Source: Deferrisomatales bacterium (GTDB lineage: Bacteria > Desulfobacterota > Deferrisomatia > Deferrisomatales > JARGFW01). From it: a stretch of DNA of 64,000 nucleotides. Below, one piece after another: positions 28,833-36,589 of this stretch. A program made the position numbers and the translations under genes. Each line of letters opens with the position of its first letter. The first letter of the stretch is position 1. The stretch is from assembly GCA_029211085.1 (NCBI GenBank), contig JARGFW010000002.1:19091-83090 (forward strand), read 5' to 3'. The notes under the pieces are model-generated. The model was not told the origin of the DNA, ran no database searches, and saw nothing but the letters and a program-made list of their open reading frames with translations.

Positions 28833-29840
28833 TCACTGCAGGACGGGTCCGGCGCTGTAGCCTGCAAACCGCTGCCGATACTCCTTCGGCCCCATCCCCG
28901 TGAGCCGGACGAACACCTTGCGGAAGTAGGAGACATCCTCGTACCCGACCTGGTAGGTGATCTCCTGGAAGGTCAGGTCGCCTTCCTCCAGCAGCCGCCT
29001 GGCGGTCTCCACCCGGAGTTGCTGCAGATACCCCAGCGGGGTCACCCCGATGGCCTGTCGGAAGCGGCGTTCCAGGGAGCGGCGGCTGATCCGGTATTTC
29101 CAGGCCAGCCGGTCGTAATCCAGGGGCTCCGTGGGATGGGTTTCCATCCACTCCTGGGCCTTCCCGACCACCGGATCCCCGTGCTGCCTTGGTGCGAGGA
29201 AAGCGGCGTAGGGGCTCTGGGCCTCCCGTCCCAGGTCCAGGAGCATGGTCTTGGCGGACTGCACGGAGGCTTGCCGGCCACAGAACTTCTCCACCAGGTA
29301 GAGGGACAGGTCCATCCCGGCACTCACCCCGGCGGAACAATAGAGGCGGCCCTGGTCGAGGAACATCCTGTCTTCCCGCAACCGCACCTGGGGGTATCTA
29401 CGCCGGAACATCTCCGCGAACCCCCAGTGGAGGGTCGCCCCTTTGCCGTCGAGCAGACCGGTCTCCGCCAGCAGGAACGCGCCGGTGCAGATGCTGGCCA
29501 CGTGGGCACCGCGCTGGTACTGCCGGCGGATCCAGGGGACCAGTCCCGGTCCCGTTTCCATGACCTGATCGATGTAGGTCGCCGATGCGATGACGAGCAG
29601 ATCCGTCTGCTCGATGGCCTCGATGCCGGCGTGGGGTTGGACCAGGACGTTGTTCAGGCACTGGATGGGCCGGCCGTCCACCGAGGCGATGGCCACGTCG
29701 AAGAACGGGGTGGGCGGGGTGTTTCCCAACCGGTGCCAGAGCCGCCCCGCCTGGTTGAGGATGTCCATGGGGCCGAAGATGGTGGTGGCCATGGACTTGT
29801 GGCATCCGAGGATGGTGGCCTTCCGGACCGCGCCAGCCAT
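28833..29840 (-). CDS. GlxA family transcriptional regulator (DJ-1/PfpI-like domain plus AraC HTH)
   Basis: ASICTGAFLLAETGLLDGKGATLHWGFAEMFRRRYPQV; C-terminal AraC: YRISRRSLERRFRQAIGVTPLGYLQQLRVETARRLLEEGDLTFQEITYQVGYEDVSYFRKVFVRLTGMGPKEYRQRF. Confidence 0.92.
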   Translation of the reverse strand: MAGAVRKATILGCHKSMATTIFGPMDILNQAGRLWHRLGNTPPTPFFDVAIASVDGRPIQCLNNVLVQPHAGIEAIEQTDLLVIASATYIDQVMETGPGLVPWIRRQYQRGAHVASICTGAFLLAETGLLDGKGATLHWGFAEMFRRRYPQVRLREDRMFLDQGRLYCSAGVSAGMDLSLYLVEKFCGRQASVQSAKTMLLDLGREAQSPYAAFLAPRQHGDPVVGKAQEWMETHPTEPLDYDRLAWKYRISRRSLERRFRQAIGVTPLGYLQQLRVETARRLLEEGDLTFQEITYQVGYEDVSYFRKVFVRLTGMGPKEYRQRFAGYSAGPVLQ

Positions 29841-29992
29841 GGAGGACGTCCCTTTCCGGCACCCGGGCCGACCCCGTGGGCCCGCCCGCGGGGTTTGGCG
29901 TTATCGCCCTTGATAATGTCGTTTATGCCACTCCCGGTGCCGCGGCGCAACCGCTACTATCGGGGCACCCCATGCAGAAAAGGAGACCGACC

Positions 29993-30448
29993 ATGACCTC
30001 TGCATCGATGCTGGCGTCACTGGCCCCCTGCGGCCTGAGCTGCGAGACGTGCTTTGCCCATGTGGACGGAGATATCCGGCGGTACAGCATCCAGCTGCGG
30101 GAGCGGTTGGGGCACTTCGAGGCGTATGCCCAGCGGTTCGAGACCCTGCTGGGTGACCCGGTTTTTTCGAAGTACCCCGCGTTCAATGAGATGCTCGACT
30201 ACTTCGCTTCCGAGAACTGCCGGGGCTGCCGCAACGAGCAGTGCAAACTGCTCAAGACCTGTGGCGTGCGCGGGTGTCACCAGGAGAAAGGCGTCGAGTA
30301 CTGCTACCAGTGCGACGAGTTCCCCTGCGACAGGACCAACTTCGACGAGCAACTCCACGGGGCCTGGGTGAGGATCAACGAGAAGATCCGCGCCAAGGGC
30401 ATCGAAGCCTACTACGCGCGAACCAAGACCTCCCCCAGATACCTATGA
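29993..30448 (+). CDS. DUF3795 domain-containing cysteine-rich protein
   Basis: LAPCGLSCETCFAHVDGDIRRYSIQLRERLGHFEAYAQRFE...ENCRGCRNEQCKLLKTCGVRGCHQEKGVEYCYQCDEFPCDR. Confidence 0.85.
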   Translation: MTSASMLASLAPCGLSCETCFAHVDGDIRRYSIQLRERLGHFEAYAQRFETLLGDPVFSKYPAFNEMLDYFASENCRGCRNEQCKLLKTCGVRGCHQEKGVEYCYQCDEFPCDRTNFDEQLHGAWVRINEKIRAKGIEAYYARTKTSPRYL

Positions 30449-30555
30449 AGAACGGCGGGCCGGGGCCCTTGGCCAGGCGGGCGGACGAGGGGTGCCCCGA
30501 GCCGGCTGCGGTCTTTGCCTTTTGAGATTCCGGGGTGGCACGGTTTCCGGACGCA

Positions 30556-30584
30556 AGGAGGGCCCCGCATCGCGGGGCCCTCCT
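30556..30584. terminator. Intrinsic terminator-like hairpin
   Basis: aggagggccccgc-atc-gcggggccctcct perfect 13-bp stem between convergent genes. Confidence 0.75.
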
Positions 30585-30664
30585 CGGGTCTTCGTGCCGG
30601 GTCCAGGGGCCGTGCCGGTGCGTCTACGGGGACGCCGCGCGGCAGCCCGGCGCCGACCCGACGG

Positions 30665-32149
30665 CTACACCCACCGGGTGGTGACCGTCTTCTCGTCGAG
30701 GAACAGCCGCATCGACGCCATGCGGCTCTTGGCCGTGCCCAGGAAGGATTCGCGCTTGGACCCCAGGGGGAAGAACGCGTAGGGCTGGGGCACGGCGACG
30801 TTGATGCCCACGTTACCGACGATCGCCTCGCGGGTGAACTTGCGCGCCGCCTTGCCGCTCTCGGTGAAGATGCAGGCGGAGTGGCCGTAGTTGGTCTTGT
30901 TGTTGATCCAGTCCAGCGCCTCGTCCAAGCTCCCGGCCTGCATCAGCACCGCCACCGGGCCGAAGGACTCCTCTTTGGCGGTGGCCATGTCGGGGTTGCC
31001 GTTCTCCAGGATCGTCGGCGCCAGGAAGTAGCCGTTCTCGTAGCCTTGGACCACGGGGTTGCGCCCGTCCAGCACTATCTTGCACCCCTCGGCCAGAGCC
31101 CGGTCGATCCAGTCGATGACCTTGTCCTTGCCGGCCTGGGTGCACATGGGACCCAGTTCGGTGGTGTCGTCCAGGCCGTAGCCGAGCTTCATGGTCCGGG
31201 CCGCCGCCACGCACTTCTCCTTGAACTCCTCGTAGCGCCCGCCCACCAGGATCACGTTGTCCGAGCCCAGACAGCGCTGACCTCCCATACCGAAACAGGA
31301 GCGCAGCAACCACTCGGCCACCTGGTCCAGATTGGCATCGGGCATGACGACCACGTTGTTCTTGCCGTTGCCGTTCAGGGACGACGGTTTGCCGAGTTCG
31401 CCGCAGATCCTGTGCAGCTCCCAGCTGGCGGCGGTGGAGCCGATCAGGCCCACGCCCTGGATCTCGGGCTGCTCGAGGATGTACTTGTTGATGGCGCGGC
31501 CGCCGTGGACCAGGTTGATCACCCCGGCGGGAAAACCCACCTCAGTGGCGGCCCGGGCGATGGCGTCGGCCGCCACCGGGTCCTGCCGGCTGGGGCTCAC
31601 CACCACCGGGCAGCCCGCGGCCAGGGCGTAGGGCACGAAGGACGACCATGCGTGCATGGGGATGTTGCCGGGAGTGATGATCAGAAACGGCCCCAGGGGC
31701 TCGTAGACCATGTGCTGGTCGATGCCGGTGGCCAGTTGGTCCAGGTGCTCGTTGTCCTTCACCAGCCGGTAGGCGGCAGCGCACGCCGACTCCACGTTCT
31801 CGATCACCCGGCGCACCGAGCCCCGGGACTCGCCGATGGTGCGGCCGTGGTCCTGGCTCAGCACCCGGCTGAGTTCTTCGGCCTTCTGGTCGAGCTTGGT
31901 GCGGAGGTCGAACAGCAAGCGGGCCCGGTCGCGCAGGCACACGTCCTTCCACACGTGGAACGCCTTCTCGGCGGCCACCACCGCCGCCCGGGCCTCTTCG
32001 TGGGTGGCCTCGGGTACCTCGGCGATCACCTCATTGGTGGCCGGGTTGGTGACCGGTTGGACCCGGGTGGACTTGGACTCCACCCACTCGCCGCCGATCA
32101 GGAACTTGAGCTTGCCGTAGTGCTGCTTCACTTCGGTTATCAGCGCCAT
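30665..32149 (-). CDS. Aldehyde dehydrogenase, methylmalonate-semialdehyde dehydrogenase (ALDH6)-like, probably CoA-acylating
   Basis: FLIGGEWVESKSTRVQPVTNPATNEVIAEVPEATHEEARAAVVAAEKAFHVW; catalytic GMGGQRCLGSDNVILV; LDGRNPVVQGYENGYFLAPTI; NVGINVAVPQPYAFFPLGSKRESFLGT; DEKTVTTRWV. Confidence 0.88.
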   Translation of the reverse strand: MALITEVKQHYGKLKFLIGGEWVESKSTRVQPVTNPATNEVIAEVPEATHEEARAAVVAAEKAFHVWKDVCLRDRARLLFDLRTKLDQKAEELSRVLSQDHGRTIGESRGSVRRVIENVESACAAAYRLVKDNEHLDQLATGIDQHMVYEPLGPFLIITPGNIPMHAWSSFVPYALAAGCPVVVSPSRQDPVAADAIARAATEVGFPAGVINLVHGGRAINKYILEQPEIQGVGLIGSTAASWELHRICGELGKPSSLNGNGKNNVVVMPDANLDQVAEWLLRSCFGMGGQRCLGSDNVILVGGRYEEFKEKCVAAARTMKLGYGLDDTTELGPMCTQAGKDKVIDWIDRALAEGCKIVLDGRNPVVQGYENGYFLAPTILENGNPDMATAKEESFGPVAVLMQAGSLDEALDWINNKTNYGHSACIFTESGKAARKFTREAIVGNVGINVAVPQPYAFFPLGSKRESFLGTAKSRMASMRLFLDEKTVTTRWV

Positions 32150-32164
32150 GTCTGGAACCTCCTT

Positions 32165-32358
32165 TGGGCTTTCGGCTGGGAAGCCAGGAAGCTAGGAGGC
32201 TCGGAAGCACCCCGCCCAACCTGTCCCGGCACAAGAGTTCTCATTCGCAACCGGGCCGCCGGAGACGGCCTGGCACACTAGGGTGGATCGCACGCAGCGG
32301 ACCCACCGGACTTTCAGCACGCAGCTATCAGCTGTCAGCCTCCTGGCTTCCTGCTTCG
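32165..32358. repeat. Intergenic inverted repeat between ALDH and DUF1185 genes
   Basis: gaagccaggaagctaggaggct (32181-32202) versus agcctcctggcttcctgcttc (32337-32357); also gcagctatcagctgtcagcc at 32321-32340. Confidence 0.55.
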
Positions 32359-32359
32359 C

Positions 32360-32938
32360 CTAGCGCAACCCGTCCTTCTTCTCGGCCTCTCCCACGGTGA
32401 GCCCGCCCACCCGCGGCAGGGGGCGTCCGGAGTCGGTCACCACCAGGGCGACCACGATCTCGTTGCCCCGGGGGGCGTCCTGGACCCGGACGGGCATGGC
32501 GTCGAAGTGGGTGCGGACGAACGCGGCGTCCTTGTAGTGCACGGGCACGTCGATCTCGGTGCCGGGGGTGCCCATCTTCTTGGCCGAGGGGATGATGGAC
32601 TTGCCGCCCCCCAGGGCCGCCCGGAAGGGCGCACCCAGCTTGGGGTGGAGGAGGGCGGCGGCGTGCTCCAACTCGCCCTGGCTGCCCACGATCGCGGCCT
32701 TGCCGTAGCTCTCCGCCTGCTCGGGCCGGATGCCCAGGGCCTCCACCGCCTTGCGGCCTAGGAGCGCGCCGAGCTCCTCCCCGGTCTGCATCAACTCCGC
32801 GAGGTCCTCCACGTACCGGCCCGCGAACGGGTTGACGATCACCGCCGCCGCCGCGGCCCGCCGGGTGGGCGGATGTACCGGACGACCGGCCTCGGTGCGG
32901 GTCTCTTCCACGATGGTCACGATCTTGCGAATTTCCAT
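32360..32938 (-). CDS. Amino acid synthesis family protein (DUF1185)
   Basis: MEIRKIVTIVEETRTEAGRPVHPPTRRAAAAAVIVNPFAGRYVEDLAELMQTGEELGALLGRKAVEAL...GKAAIVGSQGELEHAAALLHPKLGAPFRAALGGGKSIIPSAKKMGTPGTEIDVPVHYKDAAFVRTHFDAMPVRV. Confidence 0.88.
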   Translation of the reverse strand: MEIRKIVTIVEETRTEAGRPVHPPTRRAAAAAVIVNPFAGRYVEDLAELMQTGEELGALLGRKAVEALGIRPEQAESYGKAAIVGSQGELEHAAALLHPKLGAPFRAALGGGKSIIPSAKKMGTPGTEIDVPVHYKDAAFVRTHFDAMPVRVQDAPRGNEIVVALVVTDSGRPLPRVGGLTVGEAEKKDGLR

Positions 32939-33843
32939 GGCTTCTCCTCCTTCTGGAAAACCTGTTTCTCTTCCAACCACTCCACCCCGCCTTCCCCCGG
33001 CCACCCCACGAACCGCCAGCGGCCTCCCAGGGTCAGGACCGCGCCCCGGATGCGGCCGGCCTCCACCTGCGCCTCCGCCCAGGCGGCCCCTCGGTCCAGG
33101 GCATGCTCGATCTCCCCCCCGGAGAGGGCACCCACCCGGCGGGTGACTCGCCGGCCGCGCAGGTCCGTGTCCGGGTCCAGGGACTCGGCCAGAACTCGCT
33201 CCACGGCTGGGGAGTCCACGTTCACCGCGTTTCCCGCCAGGGTGGCCGCCACGTCCGCCGCAGCCGCCCGGTCTCCGAAGACCGTAGCCGCGTCGGCGAT
33301 CCCCAGGGTGAAGCTCCGGCCGCCAAAGCCGCTGGTGGCCACGCCGCCCACCCCGTCCGCAGCTGCCACCCGCACCCGCGCCGCGGGCTGCCGGGCGTCC
33401 ACCCGTGGGACCAGCCCGACCGTGACCGATTCACCCGGTACGAGTCGCTGCGCCACGTCCCCGCCGTTGCTGACCACGGCCCAGGTGGCGCCCTGGGCGG
33501 CCAGTGCGTCCGCCACCGCGTCGGCCACGACCCCGGCCACGGCGATCAACGGCGTGACGCCCTCCTCTGCGTAGGGGCGGGACGCGTCAGCCGCGGCCCT
33601 CACCGCGCTCGGGAGGGCGTCGGTGTTGCGGATGCGCCGGACGTCCACCGTCAAAAGGCGCCGCATACCCGCCAGCTCCTCCAGCACCTCCAGTGCCCGC
33701 CGGCCTGCCGCATCCAGCCCCTCCCGCCGGGTCCCCCCCGGCCAGCGCGCCGACAGGACCAGACCCACCGGCCCCCACTCCACCCGCAGCCGTTCCGCCC
33801 CCAGGGGGATGAGCCGCGGGTCGCCGGTCGGCCCCGCGGTCAC
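32917..33843 (-). CDS. UPF0280 family protein (ApbE-like fold)
   Basis: VTAGPTGDPRLIPLGAERLRVEWGPVGLVLSARW...TPLIAVAGVVADAVADALAAQGATWAVVSNGGDVAQRL...GVATSGFGGRSFTLGIADAATVFGDRAAAADVAATLAGNAVNVDSPAVER. GTG start overlaps upstream stop. Confidence 0.85.
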   Translation of the reverse strand: MTAGPTGDPRLIPLGAERLRVEWGPVGLVLSARWPGGTRREGLDAAGRRALEVLEELAGMRRLLTVDVRRIRNTDALPSAVRAAADASRPYAEEGVTPLIAVAGVVADAVADALAAQGATWAVVSNGGDVAQRLVPGESVTVGLVPRVDARQPAARVRVAAADGVGGVATSGFGGRSFTLGIADAATVFGDRAAAADVAATLAGNAVNVDSPAVERVLAESLDPDTDLRGRRVTRRVGALSGGEIEHALDRGAAWAEAQVEAGRIRGAVLTLGGRWRFVGWPGEGGVEWLEEKQVFQKEEKPWKFARS

Positions 33844-35348
33844 CGCTCGCCGGGGGCCGCCCCGAACGGCTTCACCGCCTCCAGATGGCCGCCCATGGCG
33901 GCGTAGTCCTCCCAGCGCATGGTGTACTCCACGGGGATGACCAGCGCCGGGGTGGGTACCCAGGTGAAGGCTCCGGCCAGCACCCGCTCCACGTCCACCA
34001 TGAAGTTGATCCCGCCGCCCGGGAGCAGGAACGTGGCCGCCCCGCCCACGGTGAGCCGGGCCTGGCGGGCGTGCACGGCCCGGGTCAGGCGGATGGGGTA
34101 TCGGGTCACCCCGGCTCGGGCGCTGCCCCCCGTGCCCCCGCAGTAGAGCACCGACACCCGGCTCTCCTGGCAGGTCTCGGAGATGGCGGAGACGGCCCGG
34201 CGGGCGGCCTCCGGGAGATCGACCTCCTCCAGGGTCCCCCCCTCCAGGACCCGCAAGTAGACGGCCTGCTGGCCGGTGGTCTCGGTGATCAGGATGCGCG
34301 AACCCGGCCGCACGTCCCGGAGGCCGTCGGGCGCGAAGACCTGGCGTGGGTCCATCACCGATGTCCCCCCCCAGCCCTTGCCGTGGTCGCCGAAGTAGCG
34401 CCCCGGCGTGCTGCGCCGGAACCTCAGGCGGGCCCCCGAGGGGGTGGTGCCCAGGAACCGCCCCGCCGCGTGTTCGGTGAGGAGCCCGGTGAGGTGGCTG
34501 TCGAGCACCACCACCTCGTCCGCCGCTTCCTTCAGGACCGGCGCGAAGAGGCCCAGGGTCGCGCTCCCGCACCCCACCCGCATCTTGCCGATGGCAACGC
34601 CGTCCACCACGGGGGGCCGGCCGGCCTGGAGTTCGAGCCGGCTCCCCCCGTCGACCCTCACCCTCACCCGCTCCCGGTTGGCCAGGGCGGTCATGACCCG
34701 GGCGGCCCGGAACCCGTGGGGTCCGGTGAGGGTGTTGGCGCCGCCCAGGGCGAGGATCTTGGAGCCGTACTCCTCGGTGGTGACGTGGCCGATCTTCTCC
34801 CCCCCGGCGGTGACCGGGGCGCCTTCCTCCCCCAGGTAGGCGTCGGTGTCGATCTTCACCTTGACGCTGCTGTAGGAGAGCGGCGTCTCGGTGACCACGG
34901 TGACCACGTCCACCCCCTGGGAGAGCCCCCGGACGATCACCGGGGCGGGCTTGCAGTCGGGGTAGGTGGTGCCGGCGCCGATCCCCGTGACCAGGGGCTC
35001 GCGGAGGGCGGGCTCCCAGTCCGGCCCCACGATCTCCCGCACCTCCTCGAAGGTGCGCAGCGGCGCGTTGCGCACCAGCGTGCCCCCCTGGTTCCCGTAG
35101 CGCCGGCAGGCGCCGCTGCCGCCGTCGGGCACCCGGCACGCCACCGGGCACGACCCGCAGGCGACCCGGAGGTCGTCCGCCGGCAGCTCTTCGGTTACCG
35201 CGCCCTCGGGGCAGACCCGCAGGCACACCCGGCAGTCCACACACGGGGCGTCGATCACCGCCACCTTGTCCACCAGGGCGACGCACTCCAGCGGGCAGTT
35301 GGCCACACACTTGCCGCAGGCCGTGCAGCGGTCGGGGAGGATCTTCAT
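33840..35348 (-). CDS. 4Fe-4S ferredoxin-domain protein, 6-hydroxynicotinate reductase-like
   Basis: N-terminal 2x[4Fe-4S]: RCTACGKCVANCPLECVAL...APCVDCRVCLRVCPEGAV; then VACGSCPVACRVPDGGSGACRRYGNQGGTLVRNAPLRTFEEVREIVGPDWEPALREPLVTGIGAGTTYPDCKPAPVIVRG...; resembles Hnr of anaerobic nicotinate fermenters. Confidence 0.8.
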   Translation of the reverse strand: MKILPDRCTACGKCVANCPLECVALVDKVAVIDAPCVDCRVCLRVCPEGAVTEELPADDLRVACGSCPVACRVPDGGSGACRRYGNQGGTLVRNAPLRTFEEVREIVGPDWEPALREPLVTGIGAGTTYPDCKPAPVIVRGLSQGVDVVTVVTETPLSYSSVKVKIDTDAYLGEEGAPVTAGGEKIGHVTTEEYGSKILALGGANTLTGPHGFRAARVMTALANRERVRVRVDGGSRLELQAGRPPVVDGVAIGKMRVGCGSATLGLFAPVLKEAADEVVVLDSHLTGLLTEHAAGRFLGTTPSGARLRFRRSTPGRYFGDHGKGWGGTSVMDPRQVFAPDGLRDVRPGSRILITETTGQQAVYLRVLEGGTLEEVDLPEAARRAVSAISETCQESRVSVLYCGGTGGSARAGVTRYPIRLTRAVHARQARLTVGGAATFLLPGGGINFMVDVERVLAGAFTWVPTPALVIPVEYTMRWEDYAAMGGHLEAVKPFGAAPGER

Positions 35349-35427
35349 GGCTATTCGCTATTGGCTGAGGGCTGATAGCTGTCACCACTTGGCCAAAAGC
35401 CAAGCGCCAACGGCCAACCGCCGTTTC
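35349..35427. repeat. Short repeat-like intergenic segment between the Hnr-like and enamidase-like genes
   Basis: ggctattcgctattggctgagggctgatagctgtcacc...ggccaaaagccaagcgccaacggccaacc; shares the gctgatagctg core with 32321-32340. Confidence 0.35.
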
Positions 35428-36588
35428 TCACTTCACCACCGCGTCCCGCTTGGCCGGGGGCGTGTTGCGGCTCTTCTTCACCACGATCTCGCCGTCCACC
35501 AGGATGATGCTCACCCCCGGGGTGTCGCCCGCCCGGTAGGCTGCGAGCAGGTCGTCGCCCACCGAGCCCATGGGAGCGTCGCAGAACACCAGATCGGCCG
35601 GAGCGCCCACGGCGATGCGGCCCTGGGGGAGTTTGTGGCAGCGGGCCGTGTTGCCCGTGGCCCAGGCGATGGCGACCGCGGGGTCCACGTCCGCCAGGCT
35701 GACCAGGTGGGCGATCACCCGTTGGATGCCCAGGGGCACCACGCCGGTGCCGGAGGGCGCGTCGTTGCCGATGATCACCCGGGCCAGGGCCCCCGCGTCC
35801 ACCGCCTCCCGGGCGGCGTGCACCGCCATCTTCGGGTTCCCGCAGTGGACGATCTCCACGTAGATGTCGCTGTTCCGAACGATGGTGGAGACCTCTTCCG
35901 GGCTGACTGCGGTGGGCCCGCCGTTGGTGTGGCACGCCACGTCGGCGCCGGCCGCCAGCACCTGTTCCGCGGTCACCGTGGAGGAACCCGGGATCGAGGT
36001 GCCCCCCATGTGCATGAGCACGGTCATCCCGTGCTGTTTGGCCCATCCCACCATGGGACGGGCATCGGCCGGCAGCTTGATCCCGCCCAGGCCGATCTCG
36101 CCCACGGTGCGCACCCCCCCCGCCGCCATCTCGGCGAAGTCCGCTTCGGTCAGACCCGGCTCGAGGATCACGGCGCCGCCGATCACCTTCATGCCGCCGG
36201 GCCGAAACGCGCCGAAGGACTTGGCCGCCAGGATGGCCAGGGCCTTGACCCCGGCGGGGTCCTTGGGCCGGCCCGGCAGGTGCACCTCGCCGGCGCTGAT
36301 GCCCGTGGTCACGCCGCCGTGCACCTCGCTCTCCAGGAACCCCAACTGGCTCTGCCGGGGGGTGAAGTCCCCCAGCACGGGGTGGCAGTGGGAGTCGATC
36401 AGGCCCGGGGTCAGGGCGCACCCCCGGGCGTCGATCACCCGGTCCACGGCCGAGTCGGCCACGTCGGCGTCCCGGCCCACCGCCGCGATCACCTTGCCGT
36501 CCAGGAGCAGGGTGTCGGCGGTCAGGAGCGGCTGCCCCACGTCCCCGGACACCAGGAGTCCCACGTTCACGATCTTCGTCTTCGCCAT
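35428..36588 (-). CDS. Enamidase-like amidohydrolase (nicotinate-degradation type)
   Basis: MAKTKIVNVGLLVSGDVGQPLLTADTLLLDGKVIAAVG...TPGLIDSHCHPVLGDFTPRQSQLGFLESEVHGGVTTGISAGEVHLPGRPKDPAGVKALAILAAKSF...HMGGTSIPGSSTVTAEQV...GNDAPSGTGVVPLGI...VVKKSRNTPPAKR; as remembered, close to Eubacterium barkeri enamidase across its length. Confidence 0.85.
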   Translation of the reverse strand: MAKTKIVNVGLLVSGDVGQPLLTADTLLLDGKVIAAVGRDADVADSAVDRVIDARGCALTPGLIDSHCHPVLGDFTPRQSQLGFLESEVHGGVTTGISAGEVHLPGRPKDPAGVKALAILAAKSFGAFRPGGMKVIGGAVILEPGLTEADFAEMAAGGVRTVGEIGLGGIKLPADARPMVGWAKQHGMTVLMHMGGTSIPGSSTVTAEQVLAAGADVACHTNGGPTAVSPEEVSTIVRNSDIYVEIVHCGNPKMAVHAAREAVDAGALARVIIGNDAPSGTGVVPLGIQRVIAHLVSLADVDPAVAIAWATGNTARCHKLPQGRIAVGAPADLVFCDAPMGSVGDDLLAAYRAGDTPGVSIILVDGEIVVKKSRNTPPAKRDAVVK

Positions 36589-36589
36589 C

